A DNA stretch of 64,000 nucleotides from Dyadobacter sp. 676 (lineage in GTDB: Bacteria > Bacteroidota > Bacteroidia > Cytophagales > Spirosomataceae). Location of the stretch: assembly GCF_040448675.1 (NCBI RefSeq), contig NZ_CP159289.1, positions 1,488,001 to 1,552,000 on the forward strand, in the 5' to 3' direction. The notes under the pieces are model-generated. The model did no database searches. It was not told where the DNA came from and saw only the letters and a list, made by a program, of their open reading frames with translations. Shown here piece after piece: positions 27,055 to 36,104 of this stretch. The position numbers were made by a program, and so were the translations under genes. Position 1 is the first letter of the stretch. The number at the start of each line of letters is the position of its first letter.

Positions 27055-27354
27055 TTATTTGACTTTTTCAGCGGCAGAAACCGTATAACCGCTGCCGTTC
27101 GCCCCTTCTTCGAAGTCCACCGACACACCGATGACGTACATGAGGTGACGCTTGTCTATCAATACCTTAATTCCCTCGATAAGGTATGTCTGGTCGTGCT
27201 CTGTAGCGGTGTCGAATCCCAGTAAAAAAGACCCGCTGCATGCTCCGCCTCTTAGGCCTACCCTGAGGCCGTAAGTATCCGGAATTTTGTTCGCTTCGAG
27301 TGTCGATCTGATTTCGTGCCTTGCTGCTTCGGTCAATTGAATCGGGTTATCCAT
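27055..27354 (-). CDS. HesB/IscA-like iron-sulfur assembly protein lacking the C-terminal CGC
   Basis: The ATG at 27354 gives 99 residues. ITEAA-like QLTEAARHEIRS, LRVGLRGGACSGSFLLGFD and VLIDKRHLMYVIGVSVDFEEG follow the A-type carrier fold. The first ligand cysteine is present (Cys39), but the chain ends GSGYTVSAAEKVK, so the CGC pair that completes the cluster site is missing. It may bind iron differently or act as a structural partner. It is convergent with the HNH gene. Confidence 0.85.
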   Translation of the reverse strand: MDNPIQLTEAARHEIRSTLEANKIPDTYGLRVGLRGGACSGSFLLGFDTATEHDQTYLIEGIKVLIDKRHLMYVIGVSVDFEEGANGSGYTVSAAEKVK

Positions 27355-27452
27355 GCTGCTGATTATTCCTGGTTGAGATAAATCAGTAAACGCAAACCGT
27401 CTGCATTCCATTCGCGTTTTGAAATAAATATCTCCAAATACGGCTAATCCTT

Positions 27453-27460
27453 TAATTTTG
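27453..27460 (+). promoter_or_regulatory. Predicted -7 box for the 27492 gene
   Basis: TAATTTTG matches TAnnTTTG exactly and lies 31 bases before the ATG. No TTTG is found at the normal -33 spacing. Confidence 0.4.
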
Positions 27461-27491
27461 TGCCTCATTTTGGCATAAAATTAAATTCACC

Positions 27492-28010
27492 ATGGAATAT
27501 ATCTCGATACTCACCATTCTGATACTCGGCACCATCGTCACTTTCGGTATTTATTTAACCATTACGACGGTCGCCGCCAAGCTATTCGAGAAACAACGCT
27601 GGGACATCCGCAGCAAGAACGTCGAGATTACACTCCCGTTGCGTTTGCAGGCGTATGAGCGTATGTGCCTCTTTCTGGAACGCATTACCCCCAATAACCT
27701 GTTACTCAGATTGGCCCCCTCGGCGACAAGCGCGCTGGAATTGCAGCATATCGTGCTCCATGAAATCCGCGAGGAATACAACCACAATGTAGCTCAGCAG
27801 CTGTATATCAGCACGTATGCATGGGAGCAGATCGTGAATGCGATGAACGAAACGGTGGCCGTGGTGAACCAGGCGGCGGCGGAAGTGAGTGCGGAAGCGC
27901 CCGCTTCGGACCTGGCCAAAAAGATTTTCTCGCATGTGATCGACAAGGAGACGCAGCCGACAACACATGCTTTGAGGATTTTAAAGGAGGAAATCCGTAA
28001 CGTGTTCTGA
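27492..28010 (+). CDS. Conserved hypothetical membrane-anchored protein
   Basis: A 172-residue protein with one N-terminal membrane helix (ISILTILILGTIVTFGIYLTITTVAAKLF) and a mostly helical cytoplasmic part. The segment ITLPLRLQAYERMCLFLERITPNNLLLRL and the middle part ELQHIVLHEIREEYNHNVAQQLYISTYAWEQI resemble a group of uncharacterised proteins conserved in Bacteroidota. No catalytic motif is visible. It lies upstream of mutS2. Confidence 0.8.
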   Translation: MEYISILTILILGTIVTFGIYLTITTVAAKLFEKQRWDIRSKNVEITLPLRLQAYERMCLFLERITPNNLLLRLAPSATSALELQHIVLHEIREEYNHNVAQQLYISTYAWEQIVNAMNETVAVVNQAAAEVSAEAPASDLAKKIFSHVIDKETQPTTHALRILKEEIRNVF

Positions 28011-28107
28011 GCGCCGCCGCCCCGTGAAACAACGGGTTGTCTGCCACCGCCTCCCACCAGCCGTAGCCGATTGCCCGAAAACATTATTAAACATCAACAA
28101 TTACATT

Positions 28108-28137
28108 GCCGACGGCCGGAAGCCGACAGCAGATAGC
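28108..28137 (+). repeat. GC-rich dispersed repeat, copy 3
   Basis: GCCGACGGCCGGAAGCCGAC followed by AGCAGATAGCC; it shares GGCCGGAAGCCGA and GACAGC with the copy at 1478-1502. It ends 7 bases before the mutS2 ATG. Confidence 0.6.
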
Positions 28138-28144
28138 CATTAAA

Positions 28145-30554
28145 ATGCTTTACCCCAATACATTAGAACAAAAACTGGGATTCGACAAACTGAGAGAACG
28201 CCTGAAAGAGCTGTGTATCAGCTCTCTGGGCCAGAACTTTGTCGAGAAAATCCGGTTTTCCGAGAATTTCGGCATGGTAGAAAAGCTCGTAAGCCAGACC
28301 GCCGAAATGCAACGCATACTTGAACTAGGCGAAAACTTCCCGTCGCAGAACTATATCGACGCTACGCCCTATCTGAAAAGGGCCTCCATCGAGGGGATGC
28401 TGTTGACGCAGCCCGAGTTTTCGGACTTAAAAGTATCGCTTCTGACCATCCGGCTCTGCCTGCGTTTTTTCGAAAGCCAGGAAGCCGACGCCTTTCCCAT
28501 TCTGGGCGAGTATGCCAAGACGATCAAAGTCGAAAAAGCTGTTACCGACGCCATCGACAAGATTATCGACGACCGTGGCCAGATACGCGATTCGGCGTCG
28601 CCGGAGCTGCTGCGGATTCGCAAACGTTTGATTTCCGAACAGGCAGGCATTCGCAAAAAGCTGGATACCATCCTGAAATCGGCCAAAAGTAACGGATGGA
28701 TTGGCGACGATGTCTCTCTGACCGTCCGTAATGGCCGTATGGTCATTCCCGTTGCTGCCGAGCACAAGCGGAAGCTCCGCGGGTTTATCCACGACGAGTC
28801 AGCTACCGGACAGACCGTTTTCATCGAACCAACCGACGTTTTTGAATCGAACAATGAAATCCGGGAACTGGAATACGAGGAACGCCGGGAGATCAACCGA
28901 ATCCTGCTGGAACTGACGGCCTATATCCGGCCATTCGTTCCCGATCTGCAAAAAAGCCTACGGTTTCCTCGGTTTAATGGACTTTCTGCGCGCCAAAGCC
29001 CGGTTAGCCGGTGAAATGGGCGCCATTAATCCGCCGTTTGAAAACCGGCAGTTTATCGACTGGCGCGAAGCACGACATCCGTTGCTGCATCTGTCGTTCC
29101 AGAAACAGGGCAAGAAAGTGGTTCCGCTGAACATCGAATTACACGAAAAACAGCGAATTCTGATTGTTTCCGGACCGAACGCGGGTGGTAAATCCGTGGC
29201 ATTGAAAACCGTTGGTTTGATTCAATATATGTTCCAATGTGGCCTGCTGGTGCCGATGCAGGAAGGATCCTCAATGGGCTTTTTCCAGAATATCTTTATC
29301 GACATCGGTGATGAGCAATCGCTGGAAAACGATCTGAGTACTTATAGCTCGCATTTGACCAATATGCGCCATTTCCTTTCGATGGCGAATCAAAGGACGT
29401 TGTTTCTCATCGACGAGTTCGGAACAGGAACAGAACCGGGCCTGGGCGGCGCTATTGCGGAAGCCATTCTCGAAGATCTGACCAGGTCGGGGGCATTCGG
29501 GATGATCAATACGCACTATACCAATTTGAAAGTGCTGGCGGATAAGACCGAAGGTTTGGTAAACGGCGCGATGCGCTTCGACGGAGAACATCTGGAACCG
29601 CTCTACCAGCTCGAAATCGGCCGCCCGGGCAGTTCGTTCGCATTCGAAATCGCTTCGAAAATAGGATTGCCGAAAGCGGTCGTCGCAAGAGCGAAAGAGA
29701 AACTCGGAACTCAGCAGGTGAATTTTGAAAAACTGCTGAAAGAGCTGGATATCGAGCGCCGGGTGTTTGCCGAGAAGAATATCGAGATCGGCATTAAAGA
29801 ACGCAAACTGGCTAAACAGCTTGCCGACTACACCGCATTGAAAGAAAAGCTCGAAAACAACGAGAAAAAGATCGTTAACGAGGCCAAACAGAAAGCCAAA
29901 AACCTGCTTTCGGACGCGAATCAGTTGATCGAAAACACGATCAGGGAGATCAAGGAAAATAAGGCGGAGAAAGAAAAAACAAAGACGGTAAGGACTAACC
30001 TCGAAAATTTTGGCAAGAAGAACCTTGTCCTGGCCGAGGTGACAGAGGCACAGCCAACCGAGGAAATCTACGAACCGGAGGGCGGCGAAATAACAGCCGG
30101 CAGTTATGTGAAGATCAGCGGACAAACTGCCATCGGCGAAGTACTTTCGGTAAAAGGCAAGGACGCGGAGATCCGCATCGGCGACCTGAAATCGACTGTA
30201 AAGCTGAACCGCCTCGAAAAGGTATCGCGCAAAACATACCGCGCCGCTACCGGTGAGAAAGGCCTGAAAACAACTTCCAAAGGGGTGGATATGAACGAGC
30301 GGATGCTGAATTTCAGCTTTAACCTCGATATGCGCGGCAAACGCGGCGAGGAAGCGCTCGGGCTCGTCGATCAATTCATGGACAACGCCATTATGCTCGG
30401 CTACGACGAGCTCCGCATTGTACATGGCAAGGGCGACGGCATCCTGCGCACACTCGTGCGCAACCACTTGCGCGGATACCCACAGGTAGCGGGCATGCAC
30501 GACGAGCACGCCGACCGCGGCGGTGCGGGCGTGACGATCGTCAAGTTGAAGTAA
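28145..30554 (+). pseudogene. mutS2: MutS2 with a +1 frameshift in an A6 run
   Basis: The first frame (28145-29014) gives the clamp and core region of MutS2 (FDKLRERLKELCIS; LRGFIHDESATGQTVFIEP). It goes off family at FVPDLQKSLRFPRF. Skipping one A in the run CAAAAAAGCC (about 28950-28956) gives QKAYGFLGLMDFLRAKARLA and continues to 30554. That part carries the Walker A GPNAGGKS, the ABC signature region, Walker B FLIDEFGTGTEP, a long coiled coil, and a C-terminal Smr nuclease domain (LDMRG; HGKGDGIL). Total length of about 803 codons is normal. MutS2 binds branched DNA or collided ribosomes, depending on the species. Confidence 0.9.
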
Positions 30555-30579
30555 TGCTCCAAAAAATACCGTGTAATGC

Positions 30580-30608
30580 AAGAAGGGCGCTTCATCAGCG
30601 CCCTTCTT
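30580..30608. terminator. Bidirectional terminator between mutS2 and the MFS gene
   Basis: AAGAAGGGCGC (30580-30590) pairs perfectly with GCGCCCTTCTT (30598-30608) over a 7-base loop. The flanking genes are convergent. Confidence 0.85.
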
Positions 30609-30626
30609 CTTTGAAATATCAGATTA

Positions 30627-31862
30627 TCAGTGAACTGCCGCGGAAGACGTCGCCACTGTTTTACGCCCTTTCATCCAGAAATACAGGATCGCGAATGCGA
30701 CGATTAATACCGCCGGGAACATTACCATCGTGCTCAGCGTAGCCTGCCCCGCCGCCAGTTCCATTTCGTCACCGGTAAGACCTTGCGCAATTTTCTCCGC
30801 TTTGGCATCATCCAGCCATTTACCGATTACCGGCTGCCAGATCGCCGTTGAAAACATGCCGATACCACCAACGATCGACATTCCCAACGCGCCGCTAAGA
30901 GGCACGTTCTGCGCCACGAAACCGATCATGGTTGGCCAGAACAACGCCACACCCATTGCGAAGATCACAGCCGCCGCATAAGCTGCAGGGCCGGTTACGG
31001 TGCTGAACAGGTAGATTCCGATGGCCGCCAGGATCGACGAACCCCAAAGAATGCCTGTTTGTCCCAATGCGGCCACAATCGGATGCGCGAAGAAACGTGT
31101 GATAGCCATCAGGCCGGTTACCAGGGCAAGGATCAGCATCGGGCTTGCACCGCTCTTGCTCATGATCAGCCCTGTCCATTGTTGAGGACCGAACTCGCTG
31201 ATCGCTGTGAATGCCATACAAACGAAAATGAAGATGAACAGCGGCGTAAACATCGCTTTTACGTTTTCACCAATCGAAGTTACACCAGCCACATGCGGCT
31301 TAGGAAAAGTTTGTCCCCAGAAAAGCACCGCATAAATAATAGTCGGGATCAAAATCACCCAGATTTGCGCCTGCCAGCCAAGTTCGGCGTCGGTCATGAA
31401 TTTGGAGATCAGCGATCCTACCACGATACCGCCGGGGAACCACATGTGAAAGCGGTTGAGCATTTTGCTCATTTGCAGGCCTTCGTAGGAATCCGCGATC
31501 ATCGGGTTACAAGCCGCTTCGGTACATCCGTTACCGATCCCGATAAGGAATGTAGAGATCAGCAGGCCAGTATATCCTCCCGAGTAAATCGTCATGATAA
31601 TACCGATAGCATGGCAAACGAACGCCACCTGCATGATCGTCTTTGGACCGATCGTGTGGTACACGAGCCCTCCGATGATCATCGCGAGCGGGAACCCGAA
31701 GAACCACATCGAGTTAATAAAGCCCAGTTGCTCGGCCGAGAGGTTGAACTCGGTGCCCAGCTGGGGCAGAATCCCTGCACGGATACTGAATGAGAATGCA
31801 GTGGTTATGAGCGCAAAACAACTTGCATTGAAGAGCCTTCCGCTGTTAACTGATTGGGACAT
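30627..31862 (-). CDS. MFS transporter, probable sugar/sugar-derivative permease
   Basis: A 411-residue protein with 12 predicted membrane helices. Features such as LNRFHMWFPGGIVVGSLISK in the first half place it near FHS-type sugar permeases. It is divergent from, and separated by 225 bases from, a run of Gfo/Idh/MocA, isomerase and ThuA-type genes, suggesting it imports the sugar derivative they process. The exact substrate is unknown. Confidence 0.88.
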   Translation of the reverse strand: MSQSVNSGRLFNASCFALITTAFSFSIRAGILPQLGTEFNLSAEQLGFINSMWFFGFPLAMIIGGLVYHTIGPKTIMQVAFVCHAIGIIMTIYSGGYTGLLISTFLIGIGNGCTEAACNPMIADSYEGLQMSKMLNRFHMWFPGGIVVGSLISKFMTDAELGWQAQIWVILIPTIIYAVLFWGQTFPKPHVAGVTSIGENVKAMFTPLFIFIFVCMAFTAISEFGPQQWTGLIMSKSGASPMLILALVTGLMAITRFFAHPIVAALGQTGILWGSSILAAIGIYLFSTVTGPAAYAAAVIFAMGVALFWPTMIGFVAQNVPLSGALGMSIVGGIGMFSTAIWQPVIGKWLDDAKAEKIAQGLTGDEMELAAGQATLSTMVMFPAVLIVAFAILYFWMKGRKTVATSSAAVH

Positions 31863-32006
31863 GTGATTAAATGGGTTTGATTATTTGAATTAGATGATTG
31901 ATTTCGGGATACTGCTTTTATTCTAAGATTTTCACAAAAAAAACAAACTCCCGGGAATTCTACTGCTTTTCGTTATTCCTAAGCGATGTTTTTTATGTCT
32001 TAAATT

Positions 32007-32014
32007 TATATTTG
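32007..32014 (+). promoter_or_regulatory. Predicted -7 box of the Gfo/Idh/MocA operon
   Basis: TATATTTG matches TAnnTTTG exactly, 73 bases upstream of the first oxidoreductase ATG. No clear -33 box is present, which may mean an activator is needed. Confidence 0.45.
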
Positions 32015-32087
32015 TGAGAAGTAAGAGTCCTTTCCGCGGCTCTTTCCTATCTGTATAATCTATATCGAAAACCTTAAACCAACTGGA

Positions 32088-33233
32088 ATGTCAAGAAAGA
32101 TCAGAATGGGCATGGTAGGCGGCTCCCTGGATGCATTTATTGGTGGGGTCCATCGCCGTGCAGCGATCATGGATGGAGAAATTGAGCTGGTTTGCGGAGT
32201 ATTCAGCTCCGACCCCACGAAGTCGAAGGAAACCGGAAAAGCGCTATATCTGCCTGAAAACAGGGTTTATAACGACTTTGAGGAAATGATCCTGAAAGAA
32301 AAACAGCTACCCGAGGGTGAACGCATGGACTTTGTTGCCATCGTTACGCCTAACCACGTACACGCCGCGCCTACGAAGCTCGCGCTGGAAAACGGCTTCC
32401 ACGTCGTTTGCGACAAACCTATTACACTGAATACCGAAGAAGCGGAGGAAATCGTGGCACTGGTGGAAAAAACCGGACTGATCTTCTGTCTTACGCACAA
32501 CTATACCGGTTACCCTATGGTAAAAGAGGCCCGCCATATGATCGCCTCCGGTGCCATTGGCGAAGTAAGAAAGGTCATTGTAGAATATCCGCAGGGCTGG
32601 CTGGCCACATTGGTGGAAGTAACCGGTAACAAACAGGCCGCATGGCGCACCGATCCGAAGCGCTCGGGGGCCGCAGGCGGGCTGGGCGACATCGGCACCC
32701 ATGCCGAGAACCTGGCCGAATACATTACCGGACTCAAAATCACCCAGATTTGTGCCGACCTTACGATATTTGTGGAAGGCCGTTTGCTGGATGATGACGC
32801 ACATGTTCTGCTTCGCTTCAACAACGGCGCGAAAGGTATTCTGCAAAACAGCCAGATCGCCAACGGAGAGGAAAACGACCTCAATATCCGCGTCTACGGC
32901 GAAACAGGCGGCCTGCAATGGAAGCAAATGGAGCCTAACACGCTGATCCACAAAACCAACCAGGGCACACGCATCATCCGCACGGGCGTGGGTAACCTGT
33001 CTAAAGCCGCGCAGGTGCATACCCGCATCCCTGCCGGCCACCCCGAAGGCTATTTCGAGGCCTTCGCCAATCTCTACCGCAACTTCGCCATTCATGTGAG
33101 GGCTTACTGGGAAGGCAAAAAGGCCGATCCGGTATACGATTTCCCGACTGCGCAGGATGGTTTGCGAGGTATGAAGTTCATCGACGCCGTCATCGCTTCG
33201 AACAAGACGGAGACGAAATGGACCAATTTCTGA
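32088..33233 (+). CDS. Gfo/Idh/MocA family oxidoreductase 1
   Basis: A 381-residue protein with an N-terminal Rossmann start (RIRMGMVGGSLDAFIGGVHRRAA), the family CDKP motif (HVVCDKPITLNTEEA, lysine at about 107) and a likely catalytic segment GLGDIGTHAENLAEYITG. The family oxidises or reduces sugar hydroxyls with NAD(P); 3-keto sugar formation is typical. Its GxGxxG loop is atypical (GGSLDAFIGG), as in a known subgroup. It is the first gene of the operon divergent from the MFS transporter. Confidence 0.9.
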   Translation: MSRKIRMGMVGGSLDAFIGGVHRRAAIMDGEIELVCGVFSSDPTKSKETGKALYLPENRVYNDFEEMILKEKQLPEGERMDFVAIVTPNHVHAAPTKLALENGFHVVCDKPITLNTEEAEEIVALVEKTGLIFCLTHNYTGYPMVKEARHMIASGAIGEVRKVIVEYPQGWLATLVEVTGNKQAAWRTDPKRSGAAGGLGDIGTHAENLAEYITGLKITQICADLTIFVEGRLLDDDAHVLLRFNNGAKGILQNSQIANGEENDLNIRVYGETGGLQWKQMEPNTLIHKTNQGTRIIRTGVGNLSKAAQVHTRIPAGHPEGYFEAFANLYRNFAIHVRAYWEGKKADPVYDFPTAQDGLRGMKFIDAVIASNKTETKWTNF

Positions 33234-33318
33234 TTCCGAATACGCGATTCAATTACTGTACATCTCAATTTAACCCGCGAGAGCGGACTGTTTTTCACCA
33301 ATCATTCCATACCCATTT

Positions 33319-34462
<1,144 letters not shown>

Positions 34463-34464
<2 letters not shown>

Positions 34465-34498
34465 TTTTGAATGATTGAATGAGTGAATGATTGAATGG
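34463..34498 (+). repeat. Left 8-bp repeat arm
   Basis: AATTTTG followed by AATGATTGAATGAGTGAATG-type units up to about 34497. In this sense the units contain TGA in every frame, because 8 is not a multiple of 3, so the arm stops translation in all frames. Confidence 0.75.
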
Positions 34499-34534
34499 GG
34501 CGTTGATACTCATTTCTTGGCACACACTATAAAT

Positions 34535-34897
34535 ATGGTTGATGATAAAAAGGATTTTGTTTCTCAGTTACAGGGTCGCACTAAGCAGTTTGTATTGAGA
34601 AGTATTAGAGTCTTTAAAGCATTGCCACCGACGGAGGAGGCACGTATTGTCGGAAAGCAATTTCTACGATCGGCGTCGTCTGTTGGAGCGAATTACAGAG
34701 CTGTGTGCCGAGCGAGGAGTCAGAATGAGTTTTTTGCGAAAATGAGCATAACGGTTGAAGAGGCAGATGAGTCACTCTTCTGGATGGAGATAATGTCCGA
34801 AGCAGGTATTCTACCCTCCGAAAAGCTAAAAGCTCTGATGGAAGAAGCAGAAGAGCTCATCAAAATCCTGTCCAAGGCCCGGAAAAACGCCCGATGA
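34535..34897 (+). CDS. Four-helix-bundle protein (23S rRNA intervening-sequence family)
   Basis: The ATG at 34535 gives 120 residues; an earlier in-frame ATG (34487) lies inside the repeat arm and is unlikely. The sequence shows four amphipathic helices and the family core LRSASSVGANYRAVCRARSQNEFFAKMSITVEEADESLFWMEIM. The family is named for intervening sequences found in some 23S rRNA genes; its biochemical role is unknown. The stop overlaps an ATG (ATGA at 34894) that is in frame with the downstream isomerase gene. Confidence 0.88.
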   Translation: MVDDKKDFVSQLQGRTKQFVLRSIRVFKALPPTEEARIVGKQFLRSASSVGANYRAVCRARSQNEFFAKMSITVEEADESLFWMEIMSEAGILPSEKLKALMEEAEELIKILSKARKNAR

Positions 34898-34911
34898 CGC
34901 AATCAACATGT

Positions 34912-34968
34912 TATTCATCATTCAATCATTCAGTCATTCAATCATTCAGTCATTCAATCATTAAAATT
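34912..34968 (-). repeat. Right 8-bp repeat arm
   Basis: On the plus strand a run of TCATTCAA and TCATTCAG units ending CATTAAAATT. It is the inverted counterpart of the left arm, longer by about two units. In this sense it has no stop codon in the frame that leads into the isomerase gene. Confidence 0.75.
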
Positions 34969-36021
34969 ATGAAAACAATAAAAGGCCCCGGAATCTTCCT
35001 CGCTCAATTTCTTGGCGACGAAGCTCCGTTCAACTCATTGGATACAATTGCAGATTATATGGCTGGTCTGGGCTATAAAGGCCTTCAACTCCCTACCTGG
35101 GACCCGCGTGTAATCGACGTAAAGCAGGCTGCCGAGTCGCAGACTTATGCCGACGACCTGAAAGGCAAACTGGCGGATAAAGGCCTTGAAATCACCGAAC
35201 TGGCTTCGCACATTATCGGCCAGCTGGTAGCTTCGCATCCGGTTTACGACGAGATGTTCGATGGTTTTGCGGTGCCCGAAGTTCGGAAAAACCCGAAAGC
35301 ACGTGCGGAATGGGCTGTGCAGCATTTGAAATATGTGGCACAAGCAAGCCGCAGATTAGGCCTGAAGGCTTCTGCGACATTCTCCGGCGCTTTGGCATGG
35401 CCGTTCCTGTACCCCTGGCCTCAGCGCCCTGCCGGACTGATCGAAACCGCATTCAAAGAACTGGCCACCCGCTGGAAGCCTATTCTGGATGTGTATGACG
35501 AGAATGGCGTAGACGTGGCCTATGAGCTGCACCCCGGTGAGGATTTGTTCGATGGTACTACTTTCGAAATGTTTGTAGACTACCTGGGCGGCCACACCCG
35601 TGCGAACATCAACTACGACCCAAGCCATTTCGTGCTGCAACAACTGGATTACCTCCAGTTCATCGACCTCTACCACGACCGCATCAAAGCATTCCATGTC
35701 AAGGACGCGGAATTCAATGCAACCGGCAAGCAGGGCGTTTACAGCGGCTTCGCAGGTTGGGCCGATCGCGCCGGACGTTTCCGTTCGTTAGGTGACGGCC
35801 AGGTGGATTTCGGTGCAATTTTCTCCAAATTGTCACAGTACGACTACGACAGCTGGGCGGTTCTCGAATGGGAATGCTGCATCAAGTCGCCCGTACAGGG
35901 TGCGGCCGAAGGTGCACCGTTCATCGAAAGCCATATCATCGAAGTGACTACCAAAGCGTTCGACGATTTCGCCGGAACCGGTGCAGATGAGGCATTTAAC
36001 CGTAAGGTTTTAGGTTTATAA
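34969..36021 (+). CDS. Sugar phosphate isomerase/epimerase (xylose isomerase-like TIM barrel)
   Basis: The ATG at 34969 gives 350 residues. TIM-barrel metal-site segments are visible: VAYELHPGEDLFDG, ANINYDPSHFVLQQLD, IKAFHVKDAEFN and WAVLEWECC. These match the AP-endonuclease-2/xylose isomerase superfamily group that accompanies Gfo/Idh/MocA genes. It probably isomerises a keto-sugar or inosose. A longer frame starts at 34894 within the upstream element and would add 25 residues encoded by the repeat arm. The family start is at 34969. Confidence 0.9.
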   Translation: MKTIKGPGIFLAQFLGDEAPFNSLDTIADYMAGLGYKGLQLPTWDPRVIDVKQAAESQTYADDLKGKLADKGLEITELASHIIGQLVASHPVYDEMFDGFAVPEVRKNPKARAEWAVQHLKYVAQASRRLGLKASATFSGALAWPFLYPWPQRPAGLIETAFKELATRWKPILDVYDENGVDVAYELHPGEDLFDGTTFEMFVDYLGGHTRANINYDPSHFVLQQLDYLQFIDLYHDRIKAFHVKDAEFNATGKQGVYSGFAGWADRAGRFRSLGDGQVDFGAIFSKLSQYDYDSWAVLEWECCIKSPVQGAAEGAPFIESHIIEVTTKAFDDFAGTGADEAFNRKVLGL

Positions 36022-36104
36022 TTGTCGATTATACAAGTATATTGAAAACCTGTCTTCCTTATGGAAGATAGGTTTTTCTACGTTAACCAATACCAACCAA
36101 TCTA

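Noticed and set aside
29271..30581. Long minus-strand reading frame (436 codons) across mutS2
   Set aside because: Antisense shadow of the MutS2 ATPase and Smr region; low-complexity product.
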